The notes under the pieces: generated by a model
What the model was told of the DNA's origin: nothing
What the model saw: only the letters and a program-made list of their open reading frames with translations
Databases searched by the model: none
Program-made: the position numbers and the translations under genes
In this document: piece by piece, positions 1-10,329 of the stretch
How the letters are laid out: each line of letters starts with the position of its first letter
How positions within the stretch are numbered: position 1 is the first letter of the stretch
Assembly (NCBI RefSeq): GCF_017640745.1
Contig: NZ_JAEPQA010000025.1
Span: 1 to 64,000, forward strand
Source: Nisaea sp.
GTDB taxonomy: Bacteria; Pseudomonadota; Alphaproteobacteria; Thalassobaculales; Thalassobaculaceae
DNA length: 64,000 nucleotides
Direction of reading: 5' to 3'

Positions 1-344
1 TCTCCGCGCAGATCGACGCCGTACAGGCGAACACCAATCAGGCGGTCGACGCGATCCGCGAGATCGGTACGCTGATCGGAGATATGACCGAAAAGATGAT
101 GGCGATCTCCAGCGCGGTCGAGGAACAGGGCGCCTCCACCGACGAGATCGCGCGCAGCACCTCGGAAGCCGCACAAAGCACCAACCAGGTGAGCTCGACC
201 ATGGACGGCATGATGAGCGTCGCCGGGGAGGCGGGGACCACCGCCGACCAGGTCCTCTCCGCGGCCAAGAGCGTCGCCACGCAGGCGCAATCTCTGGACC
301 GGGAGGTCGCGACCTTCCTCAACAAGGTCAGAAGCGGAACCTGA
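1..344 (+). CDS. Methyl-accepting chemotaxis protein, C-terminal fragment (5' end outside window)
   Basis: Only the C-terminal ~113 residues are in the window; the reading frame is already open at base 3. The visible part is the distal arm of the cytoplasmic signalling hairpin of a methyl-accepting chemotaxis protein, the coiled coil that passes receptor signals to CheA/CheW and carries the methylation helices. It contains the typical [16 protein letters not shown] stretch. About 73 of the last 86 residues match the C-terminus of the complete MCP that follows (694-3330), so the two are recent paralogues in tandem. The sensing domain is not visible, so the ligand cannot be guessed. A strong hairpin terminator follows. 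Confidence 0.9.
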   Translation, partial: SAQIDAVQANTNQAVDAIREIGTLIGDMTEKMMAISSAVEEQGASTDEIARSTSEAAQSTNQVSSTMDGMMSVAGEAGTTADQVLSAAKSVATQAQSLDREVATFLNKVRSGT

Positions 345-378
345 TCGATCAGGGCGCCAAGCTTGATGCTACCCTTGT

Positions 379-414
379 GAACGGGCGGGCTGCGATAGTC
401 CGCCCGTTCTTTTT
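379..414 (+). terminator. Rho-independent terminator after first MCP
   Basis: A perfect 10-bp inverted repeat (379-388 with 400-409, GAACGGGCGG against CCGCCCGTTC) with an 11-nt loop is followed directly by a run of T. It lies 35 nt after the first MCP stop, so it ends that transcript and separates it from the second MCP. Confidence 0.85.
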
Positions 415-693
415 GCGGTGCGAAATCATTGATCCCAATAGATAATCCATTTTTCAAATACGGTTTTATTAACTAATCGGCAAATCCATCTAAAAATTAA
501 CCATAAAACAAGGAAATAAGTTAATATTTACAATGCACTTTTCGAACTTGATCTCACCTATCCGGTGGCGTCAAAGTGACCTTGACGCGCTATTTTGCAC
601 CGCACAATGCGAGTGCCCCAGCGCCGTTTCGGGGACGCCTTCTACACCAATCCTTTCTTGGAGAGGGCAAAGCATGCAGGGGGATCTCAAGCC
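415..693 (+). other. Intergenic region upstream of second MCP
   Basis: No convincing gene is seen here. Positions about 440-535 are much more AT-rich than the surroundings, as expected for a promoter region, but I cannot pick a -35/-10 pair with confidence. The sequence from about 595 could be read as an N-terminal extension of the MCP, but it lacks a ribosome-binding site. Confidence 0.5.
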
Positions 694-3330
694 GTGGACC
701 AGTCACTGGAGTCTGACGACGTAAATCTCATTCCGGACGACGCGGAAACCGAACAGGCGGAAGAAGCCCGCACCCGGTCACGGCGCAGCGTCGGTGTCGG
801 CGGCAAGCTTTATCTTGCGCTTGGCGGCATCACCCTCATCACGCTGAGCGCCGCCATCATCTCGATCCTCGCCTTCACCACCCTGCAGCAGGCCCTCGAC
901 CAGTTCACCGGCCGATCCATCCCGGCGATCAAGAACTCGATGGCGCTCGCGAATGCGAGCGCCAACATCGCCGCGACAGCGCCGGCGCTGGTCAGCGCCG
1001 CGAACCAGGAGGAACGCGACACGATCCAGACCGACATGGAGGCCGGACTTTCCGACATCCGCAACCGTCTGCAGCAGATGCCGTCGCTCGACGAGGAGGG
1101 CCGGGCAGGCCTGTCCGCACTGATCGGTGAGATCGAAAGCGCGCTCGCCGAACTCCAGGCAACGATCGGCCAGCGCGACGAACTGCGCACGGCGCTCGAC
1201 ACCACGACAGCCAATCTCCGCAAGGAGCAGCGGCTCTTCGTCTCCGGCGCCCTGCCGCTCGTCAGGCAGGCCAGCGATACCCTGCGCCAGCGCGGAGAGA
1301 CCGCGATCAGTTTTTCCGGCGACGCCGTCGAGAACCTCCTGACCCAGGAGCTGGTGCAGCTCGAGTCCGGCCTCAGGACGGCCGCGCTCGGACATGAGAT
1401 GCTGTCGATCGTCGCTCTGGCGGCGACAGCGGGGACAGAGCCCGATGTCGATGCACTGGAAACCCGGTTCAAGGGCGTCGCGAGCCAGATCCACGATGCC
1501 GTGAACATGCTGGACGAGAGCGACGCCGCCTACGACCTCCGGCAGATCGGCCTCAAGCTGCTGTTCTTCGGCAAGGGCTCCAAATCGGTGTTCGATCTGC
1601 GCAAGGCGGAACTCGGCGGAAACGGGGACCCGCAGCGGCGCGCCGACATCGATACGGAAGTCGCCGAGCTGACGGCAACCTTCCAGAGCTCGATCGATCC
1701 GGTGATCGAAGAGGCGACCGCGCGGCTCACCGCCGGCGGGACCGGCCTCGTCGACAATATCAAGGACGCGATCTCCAAGCTGATCCACGAGGACGTTACC
1801 GTCATCCGCGACGCTCTCGAACTCGTCGCAAAGGCCAATCATATCGCCGGACTGCTGAACGCCGCGGCCGGCGCCCCGGACACCCTGGCGGTCGGCCAGA
1901 TCTCCAGCGAGTTCATCCTCTCGAACAACGGCCTGCTGAGCGCGCTCGGCAGCTTCGAGAACAAGCTCGATCCGCTGACGCTCGAAAGCGGCAATCTGCT
2001 GGTCGGCTTCGGTCTCGGCGACAATTCCATCTTCAACCTGCGCACCCGGCTTCTCGAGACCGAAGCGGCCTCGCAGGAGGCCCTGGCGAAGAGCCGGGCG
2101 GCGGTCGCGGCCATGTCCGGCAAGGTCCACGAGCTGGTCTCGCAGGCGGAAGCCGCGGCGACGGTGAGCGAGCAGTCGGCCCGCAAGACGGTGACCAACA
2201 GCAAATACTTCATGTTCGCGGTCTGCGGTGCGAGCGTCGTGCTCAGCTTCCTGATCGGCTGGCTGCTGGTCTCGCGCCAGGTGGTGCGCCGGGTGAACGG
2301 CCTGCAGCGGACGATGGCAGAGATCGCCGACGGCGATCTGGAAACGGAAGTCGACACTTCGGGCTCGGACGAGATTTCCGCCATGGCGCGGACCGTGGAA
2401 GTGTTCCGCGACAACGGCCGCGAGGTCGGACGCCTGCGCGACGAACAGCAGCGCGCCGAAGCCCGCTCCGCCGAAGAGCGGCGCCTGGCGATGCTGAACC
2501 TCGCCGATACGTTCGAGCAGTCGGTGAAGGCCATCGTCGATCAGGTCGGCCAGTCCGCGGCGGCGATGGAAAGAAGTTCGGAGACCATGGTGAGCGCCTC
2601 CGAGCAGGTGAAGAGCGAGTCCACCGGCGTGCGCACGGTCGCGGAAGCAACCTCGAGCAACGTCAATACGGTGGCTGCCGCGGCCGAGGAGCTCGCCGCG
2701 TCGGTGCAGGAGATCAGCGCGAATATCTCCGAGACCTCCCGGGTGGCACAACAGGCCGCAGAGAAGGCGCAGAACACGGACCGCATCGTCGCCAGCCTCG
2801 ATGAGGAATCACAGAAGATCGGCGAGGTCGTCAGTCTCATCAACGACATCGCGGAGCAGACCAATCTCCTGGCCCTGAATGCTACGATCGAGGCTGCACG
2901 GGCCGGCGATGCCGGCAAGGGCTTCGCGGTGGTCGCCTCGGAGGTGAAGAACCTCGCGACCCAGACGGCGAAGGCGACCGAGGAGATCTCGGCGCAGATC
3001 AATGCGGTTCAGGCCAACACCAACCAGGCCGTTGAGGCGATCCGGGAGATCGGCACGCTCATCGGCGACATGACCGAGAAGATGATCGCGGTTTCCAGCG
3101 CGGTGGAAGAACAGGGCGCGTCGACGGACGAGATCGCGCGCTCCTCGTCCGAGGCGGCGCAGAGCACCAACCAGGTGAGCGAGACCATGAACGGCATGAT
3201 GAGCGTCGCCGGGGAGGCCGGCAGCACGGCCGACGAGGTGCTTTCCGCCGCCAAGGGGGTCGCCGCGCAGGCCCAGTCGCTCGACCGCGAGGTCACGACC
3301 TTCCTCGACAAGGTCAGAAACGGCAGCTAG
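694..3330 (+). CDS. Methyl-accepting chemotaxis protein with large helical sensor domain
   Basis: Transmembrane chemoreceptor of 878 residues. In order: a short charged cytoplasmic N-terminus, TM1 at about residues 39-62, a very long (~440 residue) alanine-rich, apparently all-helical periplasmic domain, TM2 at about 504-525, a HAMP linker (~526-580), and a full MCP signalling hairpin whose tip contains [18 protein letters not shown]. No C-terminal CheR/CheB-tethering pentapeptide is seen. The start is taken as the GTG at 694 because AGGGGG lies about 12 nt upstream; an in-frame ATG at 595 would add 33 residues but has no Shine-Dalgarno. The sensor is about three times longer than a Tsr/Tar four-helix bundle, so it may be a tandem bundle; its ligand is unknown. 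The stop codon overlaps the convergent acetyltransferase stop. Confidence 0.93.
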   Translation: MDQSLESDDVNLIPDDAETEQAEEARTRSRRSVGVGGKLYLALGGITLITLSAAIISILAFTTLQQALDQFTGRSIPAIKNSMALANASANIAATAPALVSAANQEERDTIQTDMEAGLSDIRNRLQQMPSLDEEGRAGLSALIGEIESALAELQATIGQRDELRTALDTTTANLRKEQRLFVSGALPLVRQASDTLRQRGETAISFSGDAVENLLTQELVQLESGLRTAALGHEMLSIVALAATAGTEPDVDALETRFKGVASQIHDAVNMLDESDAAYDLRQIGLKLLFFGKGSKSVFDLRKAELGGNGDPQRRADIDTEVAELTATFQSSIDPVIEEATARLTAGGTGLVDNIKDAISKLIHEDVTVIRDALELVAKANHIAGLLNAAAGAPDTLAVGQISSEFILSNNGLLSALGSFENKLDPLTLESGNLLVGFGLGDNSIFNLRTRLLETEAASQEALAKSRAAVAAMSGKVHELVSQAEAAATVSEQSARKTVTNSKYFMFAVCGASVVLSFLIGWLLVSRQVVRRVNGLQRTMAEIADGDLETEVDTSGSDEISAMARTVEVFRDNGREVGRLRDEQQRAEARSAEERRLAMLNLADTFEQSVKAIVDQVGQSAAAMERSSETMVSASEQVKSESTGVRTVAEATSSNVNTVAAAAEELAASVQEISANISETSRVAQQAAEKAQNTDRIVASLDEESQKIGEVVSLINDIAEQTNLLALNATIEAARAGDAGKGFAVVASEVKNLATQTAKATEEISAQINAVQANTNQAVEAIREIGTLIGDMTEKMIAVSSAVEEQGASTDEIARSSSEAAQSTNQVSETMNGMMSVAGEAGSTADEVLSAAKGVAAQAQSLDREVTTFLDKVRNGS

Positions 3331-3935
3331 GCGGGCCGAACCCGAGCGGGCGAGTCCTCGGGACTCGCCCACTCGCGCGCCAAGATCGCGTAGACGAAAT
3401 CCTCCGCCCAGGCACCCTTGAAGAACTCCTTCTCCCGGTAATGCGCCTCGCGCCGCATGCCGAGCTTCTCCATGAGCCTCCAGGAGCCGGTGTTGCGCAC
3501 GTCGCAATGGGCGCTGATCCGGTGCATGCCGAAATGGCCGAAGCCGAGTTCCAGCGCCTTCCGCGCCGCCTCCAGCGCATAGCCCCGCCCCTGATGACGC
3601 GGATCGAACACGTAGCCGATCTCGCCCTGCAGATGCTCCCGGCTGAGCAGCTGCAGCTTCAGGTTTCCGAGATAGGCGCCGTCCTCGCGCCGCTCGACCG
3701 CGATCTTGAGCTCGTCCCCGTCCGCTTCCAGAACAGGCGGCGTCAAGTAACGCGCGAGCGCTTCCGGCGCCTCCTCCCGGGTCATCGGATCGCCATAGAG
3801 CATCGCGACCACCTCGGGGTTTGAGCGCAGCCGGAAGACGTTCTCCAGATCGTCCGCTCGGTAGGCCCTCAGGCAGAGCCTCTCGGTGAATACCGGCAGG
3901 TCGAGCGTCGTCCGCAGCAGGTCCCGGTCGGCCAC
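3327..3935 (-). CDS. GNAT family N-acetyltransferase (RimJ/RimL-like)
   Basis: 202-residue acetyltransferase of the GNAT fold, closest in style to the RimJ/RimL group that acetylates N-termini of ribosomal proteins or small molecules. The sequence opens with the family-typical [18 protein letters not shown], and the acetyl-CoA pyrophosphate loop is visible as [16 protein letters not shown] at about residues 115-130, followed by the [16 protein letters not shown] segment near the C-terminus. The start codon is GTG, three bases after the rmuC stop, so the gene is probably co-transcribed with rmuC. The substrate cannot be predicted. The stop overlaps the stop of the convergent MCP gene. Confidence 0.9.
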   Translation of the reverse strand: MADRDLLRTTLDLPVFTERLCLRAYRADDLENVFRLRSNPEVVAMLYGDPMTREEAPEALARYLTPPVLEADGDELKIAVERREDGAYLGNLKLQLLSREHLQGEIGYVFDPRHQGRGYALEAARKALELGFGHFGMHRISAHCDVRNTGSWRLMEKLGMRREAHYREKEFFKGAWAEDFVYAILAREWASPEDSPARVRPA

Positions 3936-3938
3936 GGC

Positions 3939-5120
3939 TCAGCTTTCAAGCGGCAGGCGTTCGGTAGTGCCCAGCAAGTCGGCCGCCGCATCGCCCGAGC
4001 CCTCGATGGTCCCGACCTCGATCTCCTCGATCCGCTCGCCGCGACGGGTGATCTTGTTCGTCGAGGTGCGGATATCGCGGATATCCTTCTCCGCCTGATT
4101 GAAATGGGTCTCGAGCTTGCCGACCCGGTCGTCCAGCCGCCCGACATCGACCAGCATGGTCCGGACTTCCTTCTGGATCACATGCGCCTGCTCGCGCATC
4201 CGGGCGTCCTTCAGCACCGCGCGGACCGTGTTCAGGGTCGCCATCAAAGTGGTCGGCGAGACGATCCAGACCCGCTCCTTCCAGGACTGCTCGACGACAT
4301 GCGGCAGGTTGGCGTGCAGTTCGGCATAGATCGCTTCCGACGGCAGGAACATCAGCGCCGATTCCGCCGTCTCGCCCGGCACGATGTAGCGCGCCGCGAT
4401 GTCCTTCACATGCTTCAGGATCGCCGCCGCCATCTGCTTGCGCGCAACCTCGCGCTCGGCATCGTTCGAGGCGTTGGTCAGCGCGTGATAGCTCTCCAGC
4501 GGGAACTTCGCGTCGATCGCGATCGAGCCCGGCGGGTTCGGCAGGTCGATCAGGCAGTCGACGCGCCGGTTCTCACCGACCTGGGCCTGGAAGCGGTAGG
4601 CGTTCGGCGGCAGGATCGAGCTGACAAGATCGTTCAGCTGGATCTCCCCGAAGGCGCCGCGCGCCTGCTTGTTGGAGAGGATGTCCTGCAGCCCGACCAC
4701 CTGGGTCGAGAGCTCGGTGATGTTCTTCTGCGCCGCGTCGATCACCGCCAGACGCTGCTGCAGCTCGGAGAGCGAGGTCTGCGCCTTGGTGCTGGATTTC
4801 TCCAGGCTCTCGCCAACCTTGCGGGTCACGTCGGCCAGCCGCTCGTCGAGCCGCTTGGCGACCTCGCGCTCCTGAAGCTGCATCAACTCGGCGATCTTCG
4901 CCTGCGCCGCGGCATGGTTCTCCGAGAGCTGGGTCACCCGGCCGGCAAGCTCGGCCTGCGCCGCGGCGGCGCGCTCCGCCTGTTCCGCCTGACGCCGTGC
5001 CGCCTCCTCCAGCACCATGGAGATCCGGTCGTCGCCGCCGCGTCCCCGCAGCAGAGCCACCACCGCGACCAGAACCGCGAGGGCGGCAACCGCCGCCAGC
5101 ACCAGGGTCAGACTATCCAT
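3939..5120 (-). CDS. rmuC: DNA recombination protein RmuC
   Basis: 393 residues. RmuC is a membrane-anchored protein with a nuclease-like fold that limits recombination at inverted repeats and contributes to DNA quality control. Visible are an N-terminal membrane anchor (about residues 5-25), a long coiled coil rich in A, E and Q (~30-130), and the conserved core with GAFGEIQLNDLVSSILP, DCLIDLPNP, IAIDAKFPLESY and FLPSEAIYAELH. The start is placed at ATG 5120; a GTG at 5132 would add four residues. It is the first gene of a two-gene operon with the acetyltransferase, and it diverges from def with about 150 bp between them. Confidence 0.92.
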   Translation of the reverse strand: MDSLTLVLAAVAALAVLVAVVALLRGRGGDDRISMVLEEAARRQAEQAERAAAAQAELAGRVTQLSENHAAAQAKIAELMQLQEREVAKRLDERLADVTRKVGESLEKSSTKAQTSLSELQQRLAVIDAAQKNITELSTQVVGLQDILSNKQARGAFGEIQLNDLVSSILPPNAYRFQAQVGENRRVDCLIDLPNPPGSIAIDAKFPLESYHALTNASNDAEREVARKQMAAAILKHVKDIAARYIVPGETAESALMFLPSEAIYAELHANLPHVVEQSWKERVWIVSPTTLMATLNTVRAVLKDARMREQAHVIQKEVRTMLVDVGRLDDRVGKLETHFNQAEKDIRDIRTSTNKITRRGERIEEIEVGTIEGSGDAAADLLGTTERLPLES

Positions 5121-5272
5121 GCCCGTTTCCACATCCGATCCGCTTCTTCCGAATCACTCATCCTACCACGCCCTGCGCGGCGTACGCGCCTCCGGAAGGC
5201 GCCGCCAAACTTGACCTTGGGAGGGCGATCCCCTAACTCAGGGGCGGCTGGCAACAAAACCGAAACACCCGT

Positions 5273-5800
5273 ATGAGCAAGCGCGACATCGTCTGGGCGC
5301 CGGACAAGGTCCTGAAGACCAAATGCACTCCGGTCGAGACAATCGACGACGAGATCCGGCAGATCCTCGATGACATGCTGGAGACCATGTACGACGCGCC
5401 CGGCATCGGCCTGGCGGCGCCGCAGATCGGCCTCACCAAGCGCCTCATCGTCATCGATGTCGCCGGCAAGGACGAGGAGCCGCAGCCGCTCAAGATCGTC
5501 AATCCGGAGATCGTCTGGTCCTCCGACGAGGAAAGCACCTACGAGGAGGGCTGCCTTTCGCTCCCCGGACACTATGCCGACGTGACGCGCCCGGCCGCGG
5601 TCCGGGTCAAATATCTCGACGAGACCGGCGCCGCGCAGGAGATCGAGGCGGACGGCCTGCTCGCCACCTGCCTGCAGCATGAGATCGACCATATCGACGG
5701 CGTCCTCTTCATCGATCATCTCTCCGCCCTTAAGCGGAACATGATCCTGAGGAAGATGACCAAGGCGAAGAAACAGCGCGCCGAAGACGAAGCGGCCTAG
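5273..5800 (+). CDS. def: Peptide deformylase
   Basis: 175-residue metalloenzyme that removes the formyl group from the N-terminal methionine of new proteins in the cytosol. All three family motifs are present: [10 protein letters not shown] (motif 1), EEGCLSLPG with the metal-binding cysteine (motif 2) and HEIDHIDG with the two metal-binding histidines and the catalytic glutamate (motif 3). Length is typical for the type I bacterial enzyme. It heads a def-fmt-truA operon (20 bp then 4 bp spacing), so the gene that adds the formyl group to initiator tRNA is transcribed with the gene that removes it. Confidence 0.97.
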   Translation: MSKRDIVWAPDKVLKTKCTPVETIDDEIRQILDDMLETMYDAPGIGLAAPQIGLTKRLIVIDVAGKDEEPQPLKIVNPEIVWSSDEESTYEEGCLSLPGHYADVTRPAAVRVKYLDETGAAQEIEADGLLATCLQHEIDHIDGVLFIDHLSALKRNMILRKMTKAKKQRAEDEAA

Positions 5801-5820
5801 ATCCGATCGGAACCCCTCCA

Positions 5821-6789
5821 ATGTCCGGGTCCGCCCAGACCGTCATCACACCCTACGACCCCCTCCGCCTTGCCTTCATGGGCACGCCGGACTTCTCCGT
5901 GCCGGTACTGGAGGCGCTGGTCGCCGCCGGACACGAGATCGCCGCCGTCTACAGCCAGCCGCCCCGTCCCGCCGGGCGCGGCAAGAAGGAGCGCAAGTCG
6001 CCGGTGCACGAGGCGGCGGAGCGTCACGGCATCCCGGTCTTCACCCCGACCTCGCTGCGCAACGAAGAGGAACAGGCACGGTTCCGCCAGCTTAAGCTCG
6101 ACGCCGCCGTGGTCGTCGCCTACGGGCTGATCCTGCCGACGGAGATCCTCGAGGCGCCGCGGCTCGGCTGCATCAACGTCCATGCCTCGCTGCTGCCGCG
6201 CTGGCGCGGCGCGGCACCGATCCAGCGCGCCATCCTCGCCGGCGACAGCGAGACCGGCGTCACCATCATGGCGATGGACGAAGGTCTCGATACCGGCGAC
6301 ATGCTGATGGCCGAGCGCGTGCCGATCACGGAGGAGACCACCGGCGAGAGCCTGCACGACACGCTCTCCGCCGTCGGCGCCAAACTGATCCTGCCGGCGC
6401 TGGCGGCGATTGCCGGCGGCTATGTCGAGGCGACCCCGCAGCCGGAGGACGGGGTCACCTATGCGGAGAAGCTGACCCGGGAGACCGGACATCTCGACTG
6501 GTCGAAAAGCGCGGAGGAGCTGGAGCGCACGATCCGCGCCCTCGCCCCCTGGCCTGGCGCCTGGTTCGAGCTCGGCGGCGAGCGTTTCAAGGTCTTCGCG
6601 GGCGAGGTGCTGAAGCTCGGCCCGCTCTCCAACGATCCGGGGACCGTGCTTGATGAAGAGCTGACCGTCTCCTGCGCCGAGGACGCGCTGCGCATCACCC
6701 GCCTGCAGCGGCCCGGCAAGGCGCCGATGGATGCCGCCGACCTGCTGCGCGGCTATGACGGACTGACACCCGGCACGAAGCTCGGCTGA
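5821..6789 (+). CDS. fmt: Methionyl-tRNA formyltransferase
   Basis: 322 residues. Transfers a formyl group from 10-formyltetrahydrofolate to Met-tRNAfMet for translation initiation. The N-terminal Rossmann-like domain carries [16 protein letters not shown] and the signature [16 protein letters not shown] near residues 123-138, with the catalytic asparagine in the preceding CINVHAS. The C-terminal OB-like tRNA-binding domain starts around residue 210 ([20 protein letters not shown]). A ~17-residue N-terminal extension precedes the usual RLAFMGTP start; no internal ATG offers a better start. Second gene of the def-fmt-truA operon. Confidence 0.96.
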   Translation: MSGSAQTVITPYDPLRLAFMGTPDFSVPVLEALVAAGHEIAAVYSQPPRPAGRGKKERKSPVHEAAERHGIPVFTPTSLRNEEEQARFRQLKLDAAVVVAYGLILPTEILEAPRLGCINVHASLLPRWRGAAPIQRAILAGDSETGVTIMAMDEGLDTGDMLMAERVPITEETTGESLHDTLSAVGAKLILPALAAIAGGYVEATPQPEDGVTYAEKLTRETGHLDWSKSAEELERTIRALAPWPGAWFELGGERFKVFAGEVLKLGPLSNDPGTVLDEELTVSCAEDALRITRLQRPGKAPMDAADLLRGYDGLTPGTKLG

Positions 6790-6793
6790 GCCC

Positions 6794-7534
6794 ATGCCCC
6801 GCTTCAGGATCACGATCGAATATGACGGCGGAGACTTCTCCGGCTGGCAGCGCCAGGCGAACGGTCCGTCAATCCAGCAGGCGCTCGAGGAGGCCGTAAA
6901 GGCCTTCTCCGGCGAGTCTGTCGAGGTCGTCGGGGCAGGACGGACCGACGCCGGCGTGCACGCCTTGGCGCAGGTCGCGCATTTCGATCTCGAAACCGAT
7001 CGCTTCGATGCCGCGACGGTGATGAAGGCAGTGAATTTCCACCTGAAGCCGGCCCCCATCGTGATCCGCCATACCGCGGAGGCGGATCCGGAGTTCCATG
7101 CCCGCTTTTCCGCCACCCGGCGGTCCTATCTCTACCGCATCCTCAACCGCCCGGCCCCGCCGGCACTCGATCGCGGCCGCGTCTGGCACGTCCCGCAGAC
7201 ACTCGACGCCGATGCCATGCACGAGGCGGCAGAGGCCCTGCTCGGCAACCATGACTTCACCACCTTCCGGGCGAAGCACTGCCAGGCGCAGTCGCCGGTA
7301 AAGACGCTCGATGCCCTCACCGTCTCGCGCGTGGGCGAGGAAATCCACATCAACGCGCATGCCCGCTCCTTTCTGCATCACCAGATCCGCAACATCACCG
7401 GCACGCTGAAGCTGGTCGGAGGGGGAAAATGGACTCGGAAGGATGTGGAGAAGGCCCTGGCGGCGAAGGACCGGGCCGCGGGCGGACCGACGGCACCGCC
7501 GGACGGGCTCTATCTGGTTTCGGTCGGTTACTGA
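6794..7534 (+). CDS. truA: tRNA pseudouridine(38-40) synthase TruA
   Basis: 246 residues. Converts uridines 38-40 in the anticodon arm of many tRNAs to pseudouridine. The catalytic aspartate sits in [18 protein letters not shown] at about residues 50-67, preceded by the family start [12 protein letters not shown]. The later [15 protein letters not shown] segment is also diagnostic. It begins four bases after the fmt stop and ends the operon; its stop lies four bases from the stop of the convergent membrane protein gene at 7539. Confidence 0.96.
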   Translation: MPRFRITIEYDGGDFSGWQRQANGPSIQQALEEAVKAFSGESVEVVGAGRTDAGVHALAQVAHFDLETDRFDAATVMKAVNFHLKPAPIVIRHTAEADPEFHARFSATRRSYLYRILNRPAPPALDRGRVWHVPQTLDADAMHEAAEALLGNHDFTTFRAKHCQAQSPVKTLDALTVSRVGEEIHINAHARSFLHHQIRNITGTLKLVGGGKWTRKDVEKALAAKDRAAGGPTAPPDGLYLVSVGY

Positions 7535-7538
7535 GCCG

Positions 7539-8114
7539 TCAGCTCATGACGGCGATGCTCTCCAGCAGGAGATAGGCGAGCAGCGAGACCATTTCGTCCG
7601 CGAGCACGAACCCGGCCGCCATCAGGCCCGAGACGCCGAGCAGATCCCTTGCCCAGCGCCAGCGCAGCAGAACCACCAGCAGCCACGGCACGATGCTGAG
7701 CGTCTCGAAGGCCGCCGACATGGCGCCGTCACCCGAGCCGAGCAGGTAGAAAAGGCAGGTGATGTAGACGAAGGGAAGCGAGAGCCAGTTATAGGGCACG
7801 AGAAAGTCGAGGATCTTCCCGAGCGCCCCGATCTTCTCCGCGATCAGCACCGCGACACAGGGAAAAGCGAGCCAATAAACCGCGTAGCGCAGGGCGAAGC
7901 TGATCCAGTCGAAGAAATCGCCCGCGAGCCAGTCCGCCCGGCCATGCGCGACCTCGGAGATAAGAATGCCCGGCAGCGCCAGCACCGCGGCGAAGAAGGA
8001 ACGCCAGAACCCTGCCTCGCTGCGGTCGAACAACTCGATGGCACCCGGCCGGTTGAGGGCGAGGCACCAGCAGCCATAGAGCGCGCGGACGATCTCGCTC
8101 ACGCCCGGGATCAT
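7539..8114 (-). CDS. Hypothetical multi-pass membrane protein downstream of dapE
   Basis: 191-residue integral membrane protein with five or so hydrophobic segments (for example residues 33-51 FFAAVLALPGILISE, 70-92 and 97-120). I do not recognise a characterised family; proteins of this kind commonly follow dapE in Rhodospirillales. The start is the ATG at 8114 (MIPGVSEIVRALYG), five bases after the dapE stop with AAAGGG upstream inside the dapE end; longer open frames into dapE are only a shadow. Tight spacing implies co-transcription and perhaps translational coupling with dapD-dapE. Function unknown. Confidence 0.82.
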   Translation of the reverse strand: MIPGVSEIVRALYGCWCLALNRPGAIELFDRSEAGFWRSFFAAVLALPGILISEVAHGRADWLAGDFFDWISFALRYAVYWLAFPCVAVLIAEKIGALGKILDFLVPYNWLSLPFVYITCLFYLLGSGDGAMSAAFETLSIVPWLLVVLLRWRWARDLLGVSGLMAAGFVLADEMVSLLAYLLLESIAVMS

Positions 8115-8119
8115 CGGGT

Positions 8120-9283
8120 CTAACCCTTTGCCGCGTCGAAGAACTTCCCAAGTGCCGTCTCGTAGATCTCGGTCAGCGCCTCGATATCCGTGACCGTCAC
8201 ATGCTCGTCGGTCTTGTGCATGGTCTGGCCGACGATGCCGAACTCGACCACCGGGCAGAACTTCCGGATGAAGCGCGCATCGGACGTGCCGCCGGAGGTG
8301 CTGAGCTCCGGGTCCTTGCCCGTCACCTCTTTGACCGCCGCCGCGACCGCGTCGCTCAGCGGTCCCGGTTCGGTCACGAAGGCGTTCGAGGTGCACTCGA
8401 CCTTGAAATCGTAGCGCCCGCCGACCGCGTCGAAAATCTGGCGGAACTTCGCCTCGAGGCTCTCCGCCGTGTGCAGGTCGTTGAAGCGCGCGTTGAAGGT
8501 CGCCGAGGTCTTCGCCGGGATCACGTTGGTTGCCGGGTTGCCGGTATCGACCGTCACGACGGCCACCGTGGAGGGCTGGAAATGCTCCGTGCCCTCGTCC
8601 AGCACGCCCGCCGTCAGCGGCTCCAGCATCTTCACGAGGCGATGGATCGGATTATCGGCGAGATGCGGATAGGCGCTGTGGCCCTGGGTACCGTGGACCG
8701 TGAGATAGCCGGTGAAGCTGCCGCGCCGGCCGATCTTCATCATCTGGCCGAGGAATTCCGGATTGGTCGGCTCGCCGACGATGCAGGCATCGATCGTCTC
8801 GCCTTGCTCCGCCATCCAGTCGAGCACCTTGACGGTGCCGTTGATCGCCGGGCCTTCCTCGTCACCGGTGATCAGGAAGGAGATCGAGCCGCCGAACTCC
8901 GAGCCGCGCTTTTCGACGAAGCGCGCCGCCGCCGCCGCGAAGCAGGCAACGCCGGATTTCATGTCGGAACTGCCGCGCCCGTAGAGCCTGCCGTCCCTGA
9001 TCTCGCCGGAGAAGGGCGGCAGCGCCCAGTCCGCAGCATTGCCCGGCGGCACCACATCGGTATGGCCGGCAAAGCAGAGGTTCGGCGCCTCAGTCCCGAT
9101 GCGGGCATAGAGATTTTCGACGTCCGGCGTGCCCTCGGCCGTGAAGGTGAGGCGCCTGCAGGTGAAGCCAAGCGCCGTCAGTTCCTTCTCGAGCAGCGCG
9201 AGCGCGCCGCCCTCGGCGGGGGTCACGCTCTCGCAGCGGACGAGGTCCTGCGTCAGCCGGACCGGATCGATCTCTTTACCCAC
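8120..9283 (-). CDS. dapE: Succinyl-diaminopimelate desuccinylase
   Basis: 387-residue zinc peptidase (M20 family) that hydrolyses N-succinyl-LL-diaminopimelate to LL-diaminopimelate and succinate in lysine and peptidoglycan synthesis. Metal and catalytic motifs are visible: [36 protein letters not shown], and the dimerisation-domain stretch [13 protein letters not shown]. The start is the GTG at 9283, one base after the dapD stop; the longer open frame overlaps dapD and has no ribosome site. With dapD directly upstream the two successive succinylase-pathway steps form an operon. Confidence 0.95.
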   Translation of the reverse strand: MGKEIDPVRLTQDLVRCESVTPAEGGALALLEKELTALGFTCRRLTFTAEGTPDVENLYARIGTEAPNLCFAGHTDVVPPGNAADWALPPFSGEIRDGRLYGRGSSDMKSGVACFAAAAARFVEKRGSEFGGSISFLITGDEEGPAINGTVKVLDWMAEQGETIDACIVGEPTNPEFLGQMMKIGRRGSFTGYLTVHGTQGHSAYPHLADNPIHRLVKMLEPLTAGVLDEGTEHFQPSTVAVVTVDTGNPATNVIPAKTSATFNARFNDLHTAESLEAKFRQIFDAVGGRYDFKVECTSNAFVTEPGPLSDAVAAAVKEVTGKDPELSTSGGTSDARFIRKFCPVVEFGIVGQTMHKTDEHVTVTDIEALTEIYETALGKFFDAAKG

Positions 9284-9284
9284 T

Positions 9285-10145
9285 TCAGTCCCGCAGCAGG
9301 TCGTTGATCGAGGTCTTGGAGCGGGTCTGCGCATCGACACGCTTCACGATCACCGCGCAGGAGAGGCTCGGGCCCGGGGTGCCGTCCGGCAGCGGCTTGC
9401 CCGGCAGCGAGCCCGGCACGACGACGGAATAGGACGGCACGCGGCCGATGAAGATCTCACCGGTGCTGCGGTCGATGATCTTGGTCGTAGCGGAGATGAA
9501 GACGCCCATGGAGAGCACCGAGCCCTCCTCGACGATCACGCCCTCAACCACCTCGGAGCGGGCGCCGATGAAGCAGTTGTCCTCGATGATGACCGGGGAA
9601 GCCTGAAGCGGCTCCAGCACGCCGCCGATGCCGACGCCGCCGGAGAGATGCACGTTCTTGCCGATCTGCGCGCAGGAGCCGACCGTCGCCCAGGTATCCA
9701 CCATGGAGCCCTGGTCCACATAGGCGCCGAGATTGACGAAGCTCGGCATCAGGACGACGCCCTTGGCGATGAAGGCGGATCGGCGGACGACGCAGTTCGG
9801 CACGGCGCGGAAGCCGGCCTCGCGGAACCGGTTGGCGCCCCAGCCGGCGAACTTGGACGGCACCTTGTCCCACCAGACGGACGGGCCGAGTTCCGGATCG
9901 GTCGGACCGCCAGGGATGATCTCCATGTCATTGAGGCGGAAGGAGAGCAGAACAGCCTTTTTCGCCCACTCGTTCACCTGCCATTTGTGATTTCCGAGCG
10001 GCTCGGCGGTCCGGATGGTGCCGTTGTCGAGGCCGGCGAGCGCTTCCTCGACCGCCTCGCGGATCTCGCCCTTGGTGTTCAGACCGACATTGTCCCGGTC
10101 GTCCCAGGCCGCGTTGATCACAGATTCGAGTTGGCTCGCGCTCAT
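9285..10145 (-). CDS. dapD: 2,3,4,5-tetrahydropyridine-2,6-dicarboxylate N-succinyltransferase
   Basis: 286-residue hexapeptide-repeat acyltransferase that succinylates tetrahydrodipicolinate using succinyl-CoA, the committed step of the succinylase branch of lysine/diaminopimelate synthesis. An N-terminal helical domain ([14 protein letters not shown] region) is followed by a left-handed beta helix with the hexapeptide pattern, for example [19 protein letters not shown], and [18 protein letters not shown]. The start is ATG 10145 with GAGG upstream; 50 extra residues open further upstream are not coding-like. First gene of dapD-dapE-membrane protein. Confidence 0.96.
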   Translation of the reverse strand: MSASQLESVINAAWDDRDNVGLNTKGEIREAVEEALAGLDNGTIRTAEPLGNHKWQVNEWAKKAVLLSFRLNDMEIIPGGPTDPELGPSVWWDKVPSKFAGWGANRFREAGFRAVPNCVVRRSAFIAKGVVLMPSFVNLGAYVDQGSMVDTWATVGSCAQIGKNVHLSGGVGIGGVLEPLQASPVIIEDNCFIGARSEVVEGVIVEEGSVLSMGVFISATTKIIDRSTGEIFIGRVPSYSVVVPGSLPGKPLPDGTPGPSLSCAVIVKRVDAQTRSKTSINDLLRD

Positions 10146-10294
10146 TGCCTCATACCCCGTCGCACATATCGGAAAATCGACGCGCAACATGGGCAAGCGG
10201 CTCGGAGCTGTCAATCTGCGCGACGGTGCTTTTTTCGCACAATGCTGCGGTTTGGATGCCGCTACCGCGGAACTCATTGCCGCGACAGGCGACA

Positions 10295-10323
10295 TTGACC
10301 CCGGCCGCTTTCCCGTCTAGCAA
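10295..10323 (+). promoter_or_regulatory. Possible promoter for leader RNA / MFS gene
   Basis: TTGACC (10295-10300) and TAGCAA (10318-10323) are separated by 17 bases. The -35 is good and the -10 weak. A transcript starting near 10330 would carry the hairpins and terminator that follow. Confidence 0.35.
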
Positions 10324-10329
10324 TTTCAT

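Noticed and set aside
778-2751. Long minus-strand open frame opposite the second MCP
   Set aside because: His/Arg/Gly-rich antisense translation without motifs; the plus strand encodes a complete MCP.
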